Of a stretch of 8,166 bases of DNA, positions 1 to 6,286 are shown one piece after another; the first letter of the stretch is position 1, and each line of letters begins with the position of its first letter. The position numbers and the translations under genes are program-made. Below the pieces are notes generated by a model. It saw only the letters and a list, made by a program, of their open reading frames with translations. It did not search any database and was not told the DNA's origin. The stretch is from an uncultured Bacteroidota bacterium (GTDB lineage: Bacteria; Bacteroidota; Bacteroidia; NS11-12g; UBA955): assembly GCA_903959115.1 (NCBI GenBank), contig CAJBVU010000316.1, forward strand, positions 1 to 8,166. Direction: 5' to 3'.

Positions 1-1
1 G

Positions 2-457
2 ATAAATGTCACAACAAATCGCCACCTATACATAGTAGGGGGATACAAAAAGAATAACTTCATGGGCAACCCTTCATTGACATTGGATCCTGCGTTTTTG
101 ATAAAAACTGCAATGAGCGTAGGGGGATTGGTTAAGCCTCAGTTGGATTTACAGGGTTTGGTCACTTGGAACAGCTTATTTGCTGGAGGTGCGAATATTC
201 GTGTCTATGGATATGGTGCGGAATCAGTTTCCTTTATCTTGGGTTATTATCCTCCGTTGTTGGGCAATGGTCCGATGAGCGATCAGAAGCTTCGCGTTGG
301 ATATTCTTACGACTTAACAGTGAATAACATTTTACGTAATTCTGCGGGTTCGCATGAGTTGCAAGTGAATTACTGCTTTATGTTTACGGTTCCTGAAAGG
401 CCAGTTCGTGTATTCCGTCACCCACGTTACATGGAACGTTCACCTGAATGGGATTAA
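2..457 (+). CDS. PorP/SprF family type IX secretion outer-membrane protein (3' part)
   Basis: The frame is open from base 2 with no stop before the first ATG at 62, so the gene starts upstream of the window and only about 151 C-terminal residues are seen. The family consists of outer-membrane beta-barrels that work with the T9SS and gliding adhesins. Supporting features are alternating hydrophobic/polar strands, the run PSLTLDPAFLIKT, then QLDLQGLVTWNSLFAGGANIR, GYSYDLTVNNI and the near-terminal GSHELQVNY, a pattern typical of PorP/SprF C-termini. The protein ends a short polar tail after FRHPRYM. It lies 141 bp upstream of gldK in the same direction, as porP precedes porK in Porphyromonas gingivalis (known from that species). 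The ATG at 62 is internal to the protein and not the true start. Which PorP/SprF paralogue this is cannot be told from the fragment, so no symbol is given. Confidence 0.88.
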   Translation: MNVTTNRHLYIVGGYKKNNFMGNPSLTLDPAFLIKTAMSVGGLVKPQLDLQGLVTWNSLFAGGANIRVYGYGAESVSFILGYYPPLLGNGPMSDQKLRVGYSYDLTVNNILRNSAGSHELQVNYCFMFTVPERPVRVFRHPRYMERSPEWD

Positions 458-531
458 TTAAAAAAATATTTATCCACATAAAATAAACATTCGATTTTGT
501 CGTTTCATAGATACCGAAAATAAATAAAATG

Positions 532-561
532 TTGATTTATTCAAATAGAACTTTATTTTTG
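532..561 (+). promoter_or_regulatory. Bacteroidota-type promoter for gldKLMN
   Basis: A TATTTTTG at 554-561 matches the Bacteroidota -7 consensus TAnnTTTG exactly. A TTGA at 532-535 lies 18 nt upstream, in the expected place for the -33 TTG/TTTG box. Transcription would start near 566-569, giving gldK a leader of roughly 30 nt. The surrounding 141-bp gap is strongly AT-rich and shows no terminator for the upstream gene, so readthrough from the porP-like gene is also possible. Inferred from sequence only. Confidence 0.68.
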
Positions 562-598
562 CAATCTTAGAAACAATACGCAATATCAAAACTGCATA

Positions 599-1969
599 AT
601 GAAAAATACAGTGATGAGTCTCTTCACAAACAACGAGTTCGCTAAGAAAGCTTTGAATTTCTTGGGCAATCGAACCTTACGCAGGGCTGCGATCGTAGCT
701 TCTGTAATGGTCTATGCATGCGGACCAGCCGATACCGGTGATTTGACCGGTGTTTTAGGCAGACGACCTTGGTTTCACCCCCAGCCTCCGGGAATGGTGT
801 ATGTGAAATCAGGAACTTTTCACACAGGACAAGGGGGGCAGGATGTATTCAATTCCTACTTGGAGCCAAACAAACAGATGACTATAACAGGTTTCTGGAT
901 GGACGAAACAGAGATCACAAACAACGAATACCGCCAGTTTGTGAATTATGTAATCGATTCATTGGCTAGAATCATGTGTGATGATGATGAATATTACTTC
1001 CCAGAAGATGAGGAGGGCAATCGTTTGATTAACCCTTATCGCGAAGTGGATTGGTTGAAGCATAAGGAGGAATTGGCTGATATGTGGTATCAAGGAGATG
1101 AGCGTTTCCAAGGAAAGCACCAAATTGATACGCGTAAATTGATTTACCACTTCATGTGGACAGATTTTGATGCAGCGGCGAACCAGGATCGCGATAAATA
1201 CAATCCAATGGATCGTAGTAAATTCATGCGCACAGAGGATGTTTTGGTTTACCCAGATACATTGTGTTGGGTACGTGATTTCACCTATTCATATAATGAG
1301 CCAATGGCACAGGTGTATTTCCACCACCCAAAATATGATGAATATCCAGTTGTCGGTGTTTCATGGCATCAAGCGTATGCTTTTTGTCGTTGGAGAACCG
1401 ATCGTAAAACAGCTTATTGGGAAATGAACGGTTATCTGCCAAATACGCACGATTTCCGTTTACCAACTGAATATGAGTGGGAGTATGCTGCTCGTGGAGG
1501 TCGTATCGGTAACAAATATCCATGGGGCGGACCTTATGCTAGAAACAGCAAGGGTTGTATGTTGGCGAACTTCAAGCCATTGCGTGGTAACTATGGTGTA
1601 GATGGTGGTGTTTATCCCGTTCGTGTAGACAGTTACTTCCCTAATGATTTTGGTTTGTACAATATGTCGGGTAACGTTTCTGAATGGACACGTACTTCAT
1701 GGGATGAGGCTAACAATGCTTTTGCTCATGATTTAAATGGTGAATCATATAAATTCATCAAGGAAAGAGGTAAAGAAGGCACACGTCAGGTAAAAGATAT
1801 TCCAATCAATGAAAAACGCAAAGTAATCCGCGGTGGATCTTGGAAGGATGTTGCTTACTTCATCGAAAATGGTGCTAGAACCTTCGAATACCAGGACACG
1901 AGTAAATCTTATGTAGGTTTCCGTTGTGTTCAAACTTACATTGGTCGTTCAAACACAGACCGTAAATAA
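599..1969 (+). CDS. gldK: GldK (PorK-like) type IX secretion/gliding lipoprotein
   Basis: GldK is an outer-membrane lipoprotein facing the periplasm that builds the T9SS ring with GldN. The 456-residue product has a basic stretch (R25, R28, R29), a short hydrophobic run and a lipobox ending in Cys41 (VYAC). The rest is a formylglycine-generating-enzyme/sulfatase-modifying-factor fold: GMVYVKSGTF at about 65-74, VGVSWHQAYAFCRWR at 252-266, LPTEYEWEYAARGG at 288-301, YPWGG at 307-311, NMSGNVSEW at 355-363, RGGSW at 411-415 and GFRC at 440-443. The cysteine pair that catalyses formylglycine formation after RGGS is absent, as expected of a structural relative. The leader before Cys41 is long; an in-frame ATG at codon 6 is an alternative start. 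The chosen ATG lies about 30 nt after the likely transcription start and has no Shine-Dalgarno site. First gene of gldKLMN, 61 bp before gldL. Confidence 0.95.
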   Translation: MKNTVMSLFTNNEFAKKALNFLGNRTLRRAAIVASVMVYACGPADTGDLTGVLGRRPWFHPQPPGMVYVKSGTFHTGQGGQDVFNSYLEPNKQMTITGFWMDETEITNNEYRQFVNYVIDSLARIMCDDDEYYFPEDEEGNRLINPYREVDWLKHKEELADMWYQGDERFQGKHQIDTRKLIYHFMWTDFDAAANQDRDKYNPMDRSKFMRTEDVLVYPDTLCWVRDFTYSYNEPMAQVYFHHPKYDEYPVVGVSWHQAYAFCRWRTDRKTAYWEMNGYLPNTHDFRLPTEYEWEYAARGGRIGNKYPWGGPYARNSKGCMLANFKPLRGNYGVDGGVYPVRVDSYFPNDFGLYNMSGNVSEWTRTSWDEANNAFAHDLNGESYKFIKERGKEGTRQVKDIPINEKRKVIRGGSWKDVAYFIENGARTFEYQDTSKSYVGFRCVQTYIGRSNTDRK

Positions 1970-2030
1970 AATTTAGAATAAATTCAATTTTGATTCGTTA
2001 ACCATTCAACTAACTATAACAAAAATAAAT

Positions 2031-2696
2031 ATGAGCAACAAAAGTTTCTTTGAGACAAAAAAGTTTAAAACTACTATGAACTTCGTTTATGGTATGGGTG
2101 CTGCGGTAGTAATCGTGGGGGCATTGTTTAAAATTTTGCACTTGAAAGGTGCGGACATTATGTTGTCGGTGGGTCTATTGACTGAAGCCGCGATTTTCGT
2201 AATTTCTTCATTCGAACCCGTACATATGGATCCAGATTGGTCATTGGTTTACCCTGAATTGGCTGGTGGTGACCCAACTGAATCAAAAAAGAAGTCTTCA
2301 AGTGGAACTGTTACTCAGCAATTGGATAATATGTTGGCTCAAGCTAAGATTGGTCCAGAATTGATCGAAAGTTTAGGAAACGGTTTGTCTGCTTTGAGCA
2401 ACAACGTAAAAGATATGGGTACTTTGTCGAATGCAGCAGTTGCTACGACAGAGTATGCTGAAAGTGCTTCTAAAGCGGCTAAAAACATGAATTCAATTGC
2501 CGATAGTACGGCTATGGTATCTGATTCGATGGGTAATTTCTCTGCTGGTTTGCAGGGTGCTTTGACAAACATCAATTCAACTGAGGCAGCTACTGCTGAA
2601 TTTGCTGGTGAGTTGTCTAAGTTGAATCGCAATTTGAGCAATTTGAATTCAATTTACGGTAATATGTTGAGCGCTATGGGCGCTAGCAAAGCCTAA
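2031..2696 (+). CDS. gldL: GldL, inner-membrane motor subunit of gliding/T9SS
   Basis: GldL is the two-helix inner-membrane protein that surrounds the GldM dimer and uses proton flow to drive gliding and type IX secretion. The 221-residue product shows TM1 at about 15-37 (NFVYGMGAAVVIVGALFK, with Lys34) and TM2 at about 42-61 (MLSVGLLTEAAIFVISSFEP). Glu52 in TM2 corresponds to the conserved membrane glutamate needed for motor function in Flavobacterium johnsoniae GldL; Glu62 ends the helix. The conserved DPDWSLVYPEL segment follows (67-77). Residues 95-220 form an Ala/Ser/Asn/Leu-rich, probably helical cytoplasmic tail. The start at 2031 is preceded by an A-rich stretch without Shine-Dalgarno, usual for the phylum. 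No promoter is evident in the 61-bp gap after gldK, so co-transcription is likely. gldM begins 39 bp downstream. Confidence 0.96.
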   Translation: MSNKSFFETKKFKTTMNFVYGMGAAVVIVGALFKILHLKGADIMLSVGLLTEAAIFVISSFEPVHMDPDWSLVYPELAGGDPTESKKKSSSGTVTQQLDNMLAQAKIGPELIESLGNGLSALSNNVKDMGTLSNAAVATTEYAESASKAAKNMNSIADSTAMVSDSMGNFSAGLQGALTNINSTEAATAEFAGELSKLNRNLSNLNSIYGNMLSAMGASKA

Positions 2697-2720
2697 TCCA
2701 TTTATCTAACCCAATTTAAA

Positions 2721-2726
2721 AAGGAG
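2721..2726 (+). promoter_or_regulatory. Strong Shine-Dalgarno site of gldM
   Basis: AAGGAG lies 9 nt before the gldM ATG, an optimal ribosome binding site. No other gene start in the window has one at a usable distance: gldK, gldL, gldN, the DUF177 gene, plsX and fabH have A/T-rich leaders, and the AAGG before rpmF is almost touching its ATG. Bacteroidota ribosomes generally rely little on this pairing, so the site is unusual here. Confidence 0.8.
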
Positions 2727-2735
2727 ATATAGATA

Positions 2736-4397
2736 ATGGCAGGTGGTAAAGTATCCGCACGTCAGAAGATGATCAACATGATGTACCTCGTGTTGACAGC
2801 GCTTTTGGCACTTAACGTATCTAAAGAAATCATCAAGGCGTTTAACTTGATTGAAAACTCTTTGGATAATTCTACAAAAAACATTGTTCAAAAGAACAGT
2901 GCAGTATTGGGTTCATTGGTAAAAACTGCCGCTGAAAACAAAGCTGCTGCTGCTGCGGTTTCATACTGTAATCAAGTACAAGTCATGAGTAAGACTTTGA
3001 TTGATCGTTTGAATGGTATCAAAAATGAATTGTTACTTCGTTCTGGTGATCAAAAAGATCCAAAGATGGGTCGTAAGCAAGAGCCTGAAGCCATGTTGGT
3101 TAAAGGTGGGGTTGCAGAATTGGCTCAGGGTGATAATATGGAAGTACATGGTAACTATTTCATGGTTGAAAACGAAGGAAAAAATGGTACTGAGCTTCAA
3201 GATGCAATCAATAAGGCTCGTATTGAGATGTTGAATGTTATGAAGAAAGCATCAAATGATCCAGTTTTGGCTGCTTCTCCTGAAACAAAGAAAATGTTAT
3301 TGGAGCGTATGAAGGCAATCGAAGAAAAAACTTCATTGTATGCCAATAATACTACCAATTCTAGCGGAACAGAGCAGTCTTGGGTATCAATGTATTTAGA
3401 GCATTCTCCTTTGGCTGGTGTATTTGCCATGTTGAGTAAGGTAGAAAATGATTCACGTTCTATGGAAGCAGAAGTTATGCAAGCCTTGGCTGAATCAGTG
3501 AATGCTGCGGATTACAAATTCGACAAGTTGATTCCAGTTGTTTCTGCATCTACTTCGGCGGTATTGACAAATCAGACGTATGAAGCTAATATTTTGTTGG
3601 CTGCTTATAACTCTAAGGCTCAAATGATTGTGACTGTGAACGGTCGCCCCATTGAAGTAGTTGACGGAGTTGGAAAATACAAAGTGACTAGTGCATCTCC
3701 TGGTTCTCAGAAGTACAAAGTTGGAATTCAGGTTCCTAAGCCTAATGGTGGTGGATCAGACAACTACGAGACTGAAGCTGAGTATAGTGTATTTGCTCCA
3801 CAAGCTGCGATTTCTGCTGATGAGTTAAATGTATTATACGTAGGTTTGCCTAACCCGATATCTGTATCTGTAGGCGGTGTAGATCCTAAAAATGTAACTG
3901 TATCTGTTGTTGGTGGAGGTGTGAATCTTCGCGCTGCTAAACCTGGTCAATTCAACGCTTTGGTTCCTGTGCGTAATGGTAACGAGTGTTTGATCAAAGT
4001 AACTGCAAAGTTGCCTGATGGTCGTACCGTATCTATGGGTGATAAGAAATTCAAAATTCGTAACGTTCCTCGTCCAGTATTTAAAGCGGGTAGTGTTGGA
4101 TTTAGCGGACCAATTTCTTTGTCTGCATTGAAAGTTCAAGCGAATGCGGTTGCGGCTTTGGATAACTTCGTATATGACGGTGTTAAATACGATGTATTGT
4201 CTTATCGTTTTACATGTATCGGACGCCGTACCAACGGACCCAAAATCATGACGGCTAATGGCGCATCTTTATCTCCAATTTCAGCATTCTTAAAAATGCT
4301 TGGACCTGGTGATTTGATTCAGTTTGACCAAATTAAAGTAATCGGACCAGACAAAACCCCGAAATTCTTGGATAACGTGGGTGGCGCAGTTCAATAA
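2736..4397 (+). CDS. gldM: GldM, trans-periplasmic motor shaft of gliding/T9SS
   Basis: GldM is a dimeric inner-membrane protein whose single N-terminal helix sits in the GldL ring and whose periplasmic part reaches the GldK/GldN ring, transmitting motor torque. The 553-residue product starts MAGGKVSARQKMINMMYLVL. Arg9 sits just before the helix (about 13-29) and matches the functionally important Arg9 of Flavobacterium GldM. A helical D1 domain spans about 35-260 (many Ala, Glu and Lys), followed by three beta domains: D2 from about 262, D3 around LYVGLPNPISVSV (367-379), and D4 from about NVPRP (443-447) to the end, with NFVYDGVKYDVLSYRFTC typical of the C-terminal domain. It is somewhat longer than the roughly 515 residues of the best-known homologues. 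A strong Shine-Dalgarno site 9 nt upstream fixes the start. gldN begins 11 bp after its stop. Confidence 0.96.
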   Translation: MAGGKVSARQKMINMMYLVLTALLALNVSKEIIKAFNLIENSLDNSTKNIVQKNSAVLGSLVKTAAENKAAAAAVSYCNQVQVMSKTLIDRLNGIKNELLLRSGDQKDPKMGRKQEPEAMLVKGGVAELAQGDNMEVHGNYFMVENEGKNGTELQDAINKARIEMLNVMKKASNDPVLAASPETKKMLLERMKAIEEKTSLYANNTTNSSGTEQSWVSMYLEHSPLAGVFAMLSKVENDSRSMEAEVMQALAESVNAADYKFDKLIPVVSASTSAVLTNQTYEANILLAAYNSKAQMIVTVNGRPIEVVDGVGKYKVTSASPGSQKYKVGIQVPKPNGGGSDNYETEAEYSVFAPQAAISADELNVLYVGLPNPISVSVGGVDPKNVTVSVVGGGVNLRAAKPGQFNALVPVRNGNECLIKVTAKLPDGRTVSMGDKKFKIRNVPRPVFKAGSVGFSGPISLSALKVQANAVAALDNFVYDGVKYDVLSYRFTCIGRRTNGPKIMTANGASLSPISAFLKMLGPGDLIQFDQIKVIGPDKTPKFLDNVGGAVQ

Positions 4398-4408
4398 AAG
4401 AAACAACT

Positions 4409-5401
4409 ATGAAACGCATTTTATTCACATTCGCATTATTCACGGCAGCTGGTTTGCAAGCGCAAGACTGGGGTGGCGGTTGGGGTTCTACACCAGAGCC
4501 TGCAGCTAAAGGTGGTAAAACACCAGCATCGCCATCTTCACCCGCGCCTTCAGAAGCAACTGGTGAGCCCAAAAAGGATGTTGAAATTGTGATTCCTACA
4601 ATTGGAACACACTACGATGACCCAACGGTGCCTCATTATGAGCCTGAATATGTGAATCAGGATACCAATATTCGCAACTTGCAGGGTATTGTTATGCCTC
4701 GTCCATATTTGCGTAATGCGGATGTTAAATTCCGTAAGCGTGTATGGCGTGTGATTGACTTGCGTCAAAAGATGAATCGTTCTTGGACATGGCCAAAGAA
4801 TCCTATTTCTCAAGTTTTCTGGGAATTTGGTACCAAAGGTTTGTTGCGTGCTTATGCTACCGATTCTTTTAATCGTATAATGACGCCAGAAGATATTATT
4901 CGTTCTACTTCTGAGATTATCACAACTTCAAAGCAACGTCCAGGATCTGATGATCCTACGGATTTGGTTGATACATCTTTTCCTGAATACTTTAGCTGGG
5001 ATTTGATTCAGAAGTTTGAAATCATGGAAGATTGGGTTTTTGATTATAAGCATGGTGAATTGAAGCCGATTATCATTGGTATCGCTCCAATTCAGCCTAA
5101 AATGATCATGGGTCAATCATATGACGTGAAACCTTTCTGGTTAAAAATGGATGATTGTAGACCAACTTTAGCCAAAGCTGAGGTGTTCAATAGATACAAT
5201 GATGCAATGCGTTTGAACTGGGATCAGCATATCAATCATCACCGGTTATTCGATAGCTATATCGTTAAAACATCGGAGTGGGATGATAGATACATTAATC
5301 AAAAGTCTGAGTTTAAGCAAGATGGTTTGGCTTCATTGCTTCGTGCAGAAGAAATCAAGAACGACTTGTTCATCTTTGAACATGATTTGTGGGAGTATTA
5401 A
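4409..5401 (+). CDS. gldN: GldN (PorN-like) periplasmic T9SS ring protein
   Basis: GldN is a periplasmic protein that binds GldK to form the ring beneath the outer membrane and contacts the GldM shaft. The 330-residue product has a signal peptide (MKRILFTFALFTAAGLQA, cleavage likely after Ala18, before QDW), then a Trp/Gly patch WGGGWG (21-26) and a Pro/Ala/Ser/Lys-rich linker (about 27-56). The folded domain follows: RNADVKFRKRVWRVIDLRQK at about 102-121, with the Lys-Arg-Val-Trp-Arg-x-Ile-Asp-Leu-Arg core characteristic of the family, then an alpha/beta region to DLWEY at the C-terminus. It is the last gene of the operon: 11 bp after gldM, and followed 20 bp later by an intrinsic terminator. 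The closely related gldO paralogue that follows gldN in Flavobacterium johnsoniae is absent here. Confidence 0.94.
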   Translation: MKRILFTFALFTAAGLQAQDWGGGWGSTPEPAAKGGKTPASPSSPAPSEATGEPKKDVEIVIPTIGTHYDDPTVPHYEPEYVNQDTNIRNLQGIVMPRPYLRNADVKFRKRVWRVIDLRQKMNRSWTWPKNPISQVFWEFGTKGLLRAYATDSFNRIMTPEDIIRSTSEIITTSKQRPGSDDPTDLVDTSFPEYFSWDLIQKFEIMEDWVFDYKHGELKPIIIGIAPIQPKMIMGQSYDVKPFWLKMDDCRPTLAKAEVFNRYNDAMRLNWDQHINHHRLFDSYIVKTSEWDDRYINQKSEFKQDGLASLLRAEEIKNDLFIFEHDLWEY

Positions 5402-5421
5402 TCTTACATAATTGATATTTT

Positions 5422-5454
5422 AAAAATCCCGAAGGCAACTTCGGGATTTTTTTT
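5422..5454 (+). terminator. Intrinsic terminator after gldN
   Basis: A perfect hairpin: bases 5422-5434 pair with 5439-5451 (13 bp, core CCCGAAG/CTTCGGG extended by six A-T pairs) around a GCAA tetraloop of the GNRA type, followed by a run of eight T (5447-5454) that overlaps the lower stem. It separates gldKLMN from the DUF177-rpmF-plsX-fabH unit. The A-run on the 5' side gives some symmetry, but no minus-strand gene ends here. Confidence 0.93.
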
Positions 5455-5499
5455 GTGCTTTGCTAATTGGCAATCATTTCAATTAATTCATAGGATTCC

Positions 5500-5530
5500 T
5501 TTGATTTTCCTATAAAATTGCCTATTTTTG
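5500..5530 (+). promoter_or_regulatory. Bacteroidota-type promoter for the DUF177-rpmF-plsX-fabH unit
   Basis: TTTG at 5500-5503 and TATTTTTG at 5523-5530 are separated by 19 nt, matching the -33 TTTG and -7 TAnnTTTG consensus with normal spacing. The transcription start would lie near 5535-5538, about 12 nt before the ATG at 5549. The -7 octamer is identical to the one upstream of gldK. The element lies between the terminator and the first gene, as expected of a separate transcription unit. Confidence 0.75.
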
Positions 5531-5548
5531 CCGTTCGTTTTAGTAGCG

Positions 5549-6091
5549 ATGTTCGATAAAGCGGAAGATCTAATCATTGAGTTTGTCAAATTAAAAGATG
5601 GCAAACACGCGTTTAACTTCCGAGTTGACGAAACGTTCTTTGAAGAGTTGGGGAGTGCTGAGGTACATAAAGCCGATGTGGAAGTGCAAGTTTTGGTTGA
5701 CAAGAATGTTAACTGGATGCATTGTCACCTCGACATACATGGTAGCATGACTGTTGACTGTCATCGTTGTTTGGTGGATATTCCTTTGGGGATTTCTACG
5801 AAATATTTGTTGATCGTTAAATTGGATAGTCACGAAACTGTTGATGTGGATCATGAAGATGAGGGAGTAGAGTTGATCTACTTACGTCCTCATGATTTTG
5901 AATTGAGTATCGCTCGCCCCGTTTATGAAACAAGTTTATTGGCTTTGCCTATGATTAGGAATTGCGATGATTTGGAGATTAAGCCCTGTGACCAGGCAAT
6001 GATTCAGAAACTAAATACGCTCAGCGGAGAAACAACAGATGAAGTTGTGGATGCTCGCTGGGAGAAATTGAAACAACTAAAAAACAAATAA
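5549..6091 (+). CDS. DUF177/YceD family protein, probable 50S ribosome accumulation factor
   Basis: Members of this family (YceD in E. coli) are small proteins encoded just before rpmF and are linked to 23S rRNA accumulation and large-subunit assembly; the molecular role is not settled. The product from the ATG is 180 residues. It shows the family's central strand pattern with a CxxC pair, GSMTVDCHRCLVDIPL (Cys71 and Cys74), followed by a beta-rich segment and an acidic stretch (VDVDHEDEGVELIYL). The C-terminal part (ETSLLALPMIRNC) matches the hydrophobic region seen in Bacteroidota homologues. A longer reading from a TTG at 5528 adds seven residues, but that TTG is part of the -7 promoter box and would lie upstream of the transcript, so the ATG at 5549 is preferred. 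rpmF starts 8 bp after the stop, supporting co-transcription. Confidence 0.87.
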   Translation: MFDKAEDLIIEFVKLKDGKHAFNFRVDETFFEELGSAEVHKADVEVQVLVDKNVNWMHCHLDIHGSMTVDCHRCLVDIPLGISTKYLLIVKLDSHETVDVDHEDEGVELIYLRPHDFELSIARPVYETSLLALPMIRNCDDLEIKPCDQAMIQKLNTLSGETTDEVVDARWEKLKQLKNK

Positions 6092-6099
6092 CCAAGGAA

Positions 6100-6285
6100 A
6101 TGGCACATCCTAAACGAAAAATATCCAAAACCCGTCGCGACAAACGTCGTACCCATGACAAAATTGAAGTCCGTCCAATGATTGCTGATCCAGTAACTGG
6201 TGATGTTTCATTGTACCATCGTGTAAATCTCGAAACAGGAATGTACCGCGGCCAGAAGGTAATGAAGGGTCGCAACGATAGCTAA
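6100..6285 (+). CDS. rpmF: 50S ribosomal protein bL32, zinc-free form
   Basis: bL32 is a small basic protein of the large ribosomal subunit near the peptidyl transferase/exit-tunnel region. The 61-residue product begins with the nearly invariant MAHPKRKISKTRRDKRRTHDK and ends with LYHRVNLETGMYRGQKVMKG, matching the family's YHR...YRG region. The two CxxC zinc motifs of the classical form are replaced by DPVTG (about 30-34) and NLETG (43-47); there is no cysteine in the protein, so it cannot bind zinc in the usual way. The start is fixed by N-terminal conservation; an AAGGA just before the ATG is too close to act as a good Shine-Dalgarno site. It sits 8 bp after the DUF177 gene and one base before plsX, a tight operon arrangement. 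Confidence 0.97.
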   Translation: MAHPKRKISKTRRDKRRTHDKIEVRPMIADPVTGDVSLYHRVNLETGMYRGQKVMKGRNDS

Positions 6286-6286
6286 A

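Noticed and set aside
62..457. A complete 131-residue gene starting at the ATG at 62
   Set aside because: The frame is open to the window edge and the residues before the ATG (HLYIVGGYKKNNF) fit the PorP/SprF beta-barrel pattern, so this is the end of a larger gene.
519..541. AATAAAT/ATTTATT inverted repeat as an operator or terminator
   Set aside because: Only A-T pairs, 9-nt loop and no T-run after it; likely chance in an AT-rich gap, so it is mentioned only as context for the promoter.
1970..2030. Possible promoter or terminator between gldK and gldL
   Set aside because: No TAnnTTTG box at a suitable distance from a TTTG and no stem-loop with T-run; co-transcription is the simpler reading.
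2339..2641. Minus-strand open frame of 100 codons opposite gldL
   Set aside because: It lies fully inside the conserved gldL gene, has a biased Ala/Ser composition mirroring it, and has no promoter or family signature; it is an antisense shadow.
3834..4139. Minus-strand open frame of 101 codons opposite gldM
   Set aside because: Rich in Arg, Tyr and Thr as expected from reading gldM backwards, with no recognisable domain or leader.
5466..5474. ATTGGCAAT near-palindrome upstream of the DUF177 promoter as a regulator site
   Set aside because: Four-base arms around one base are too short to support a binding site without a second copy; none was seen.
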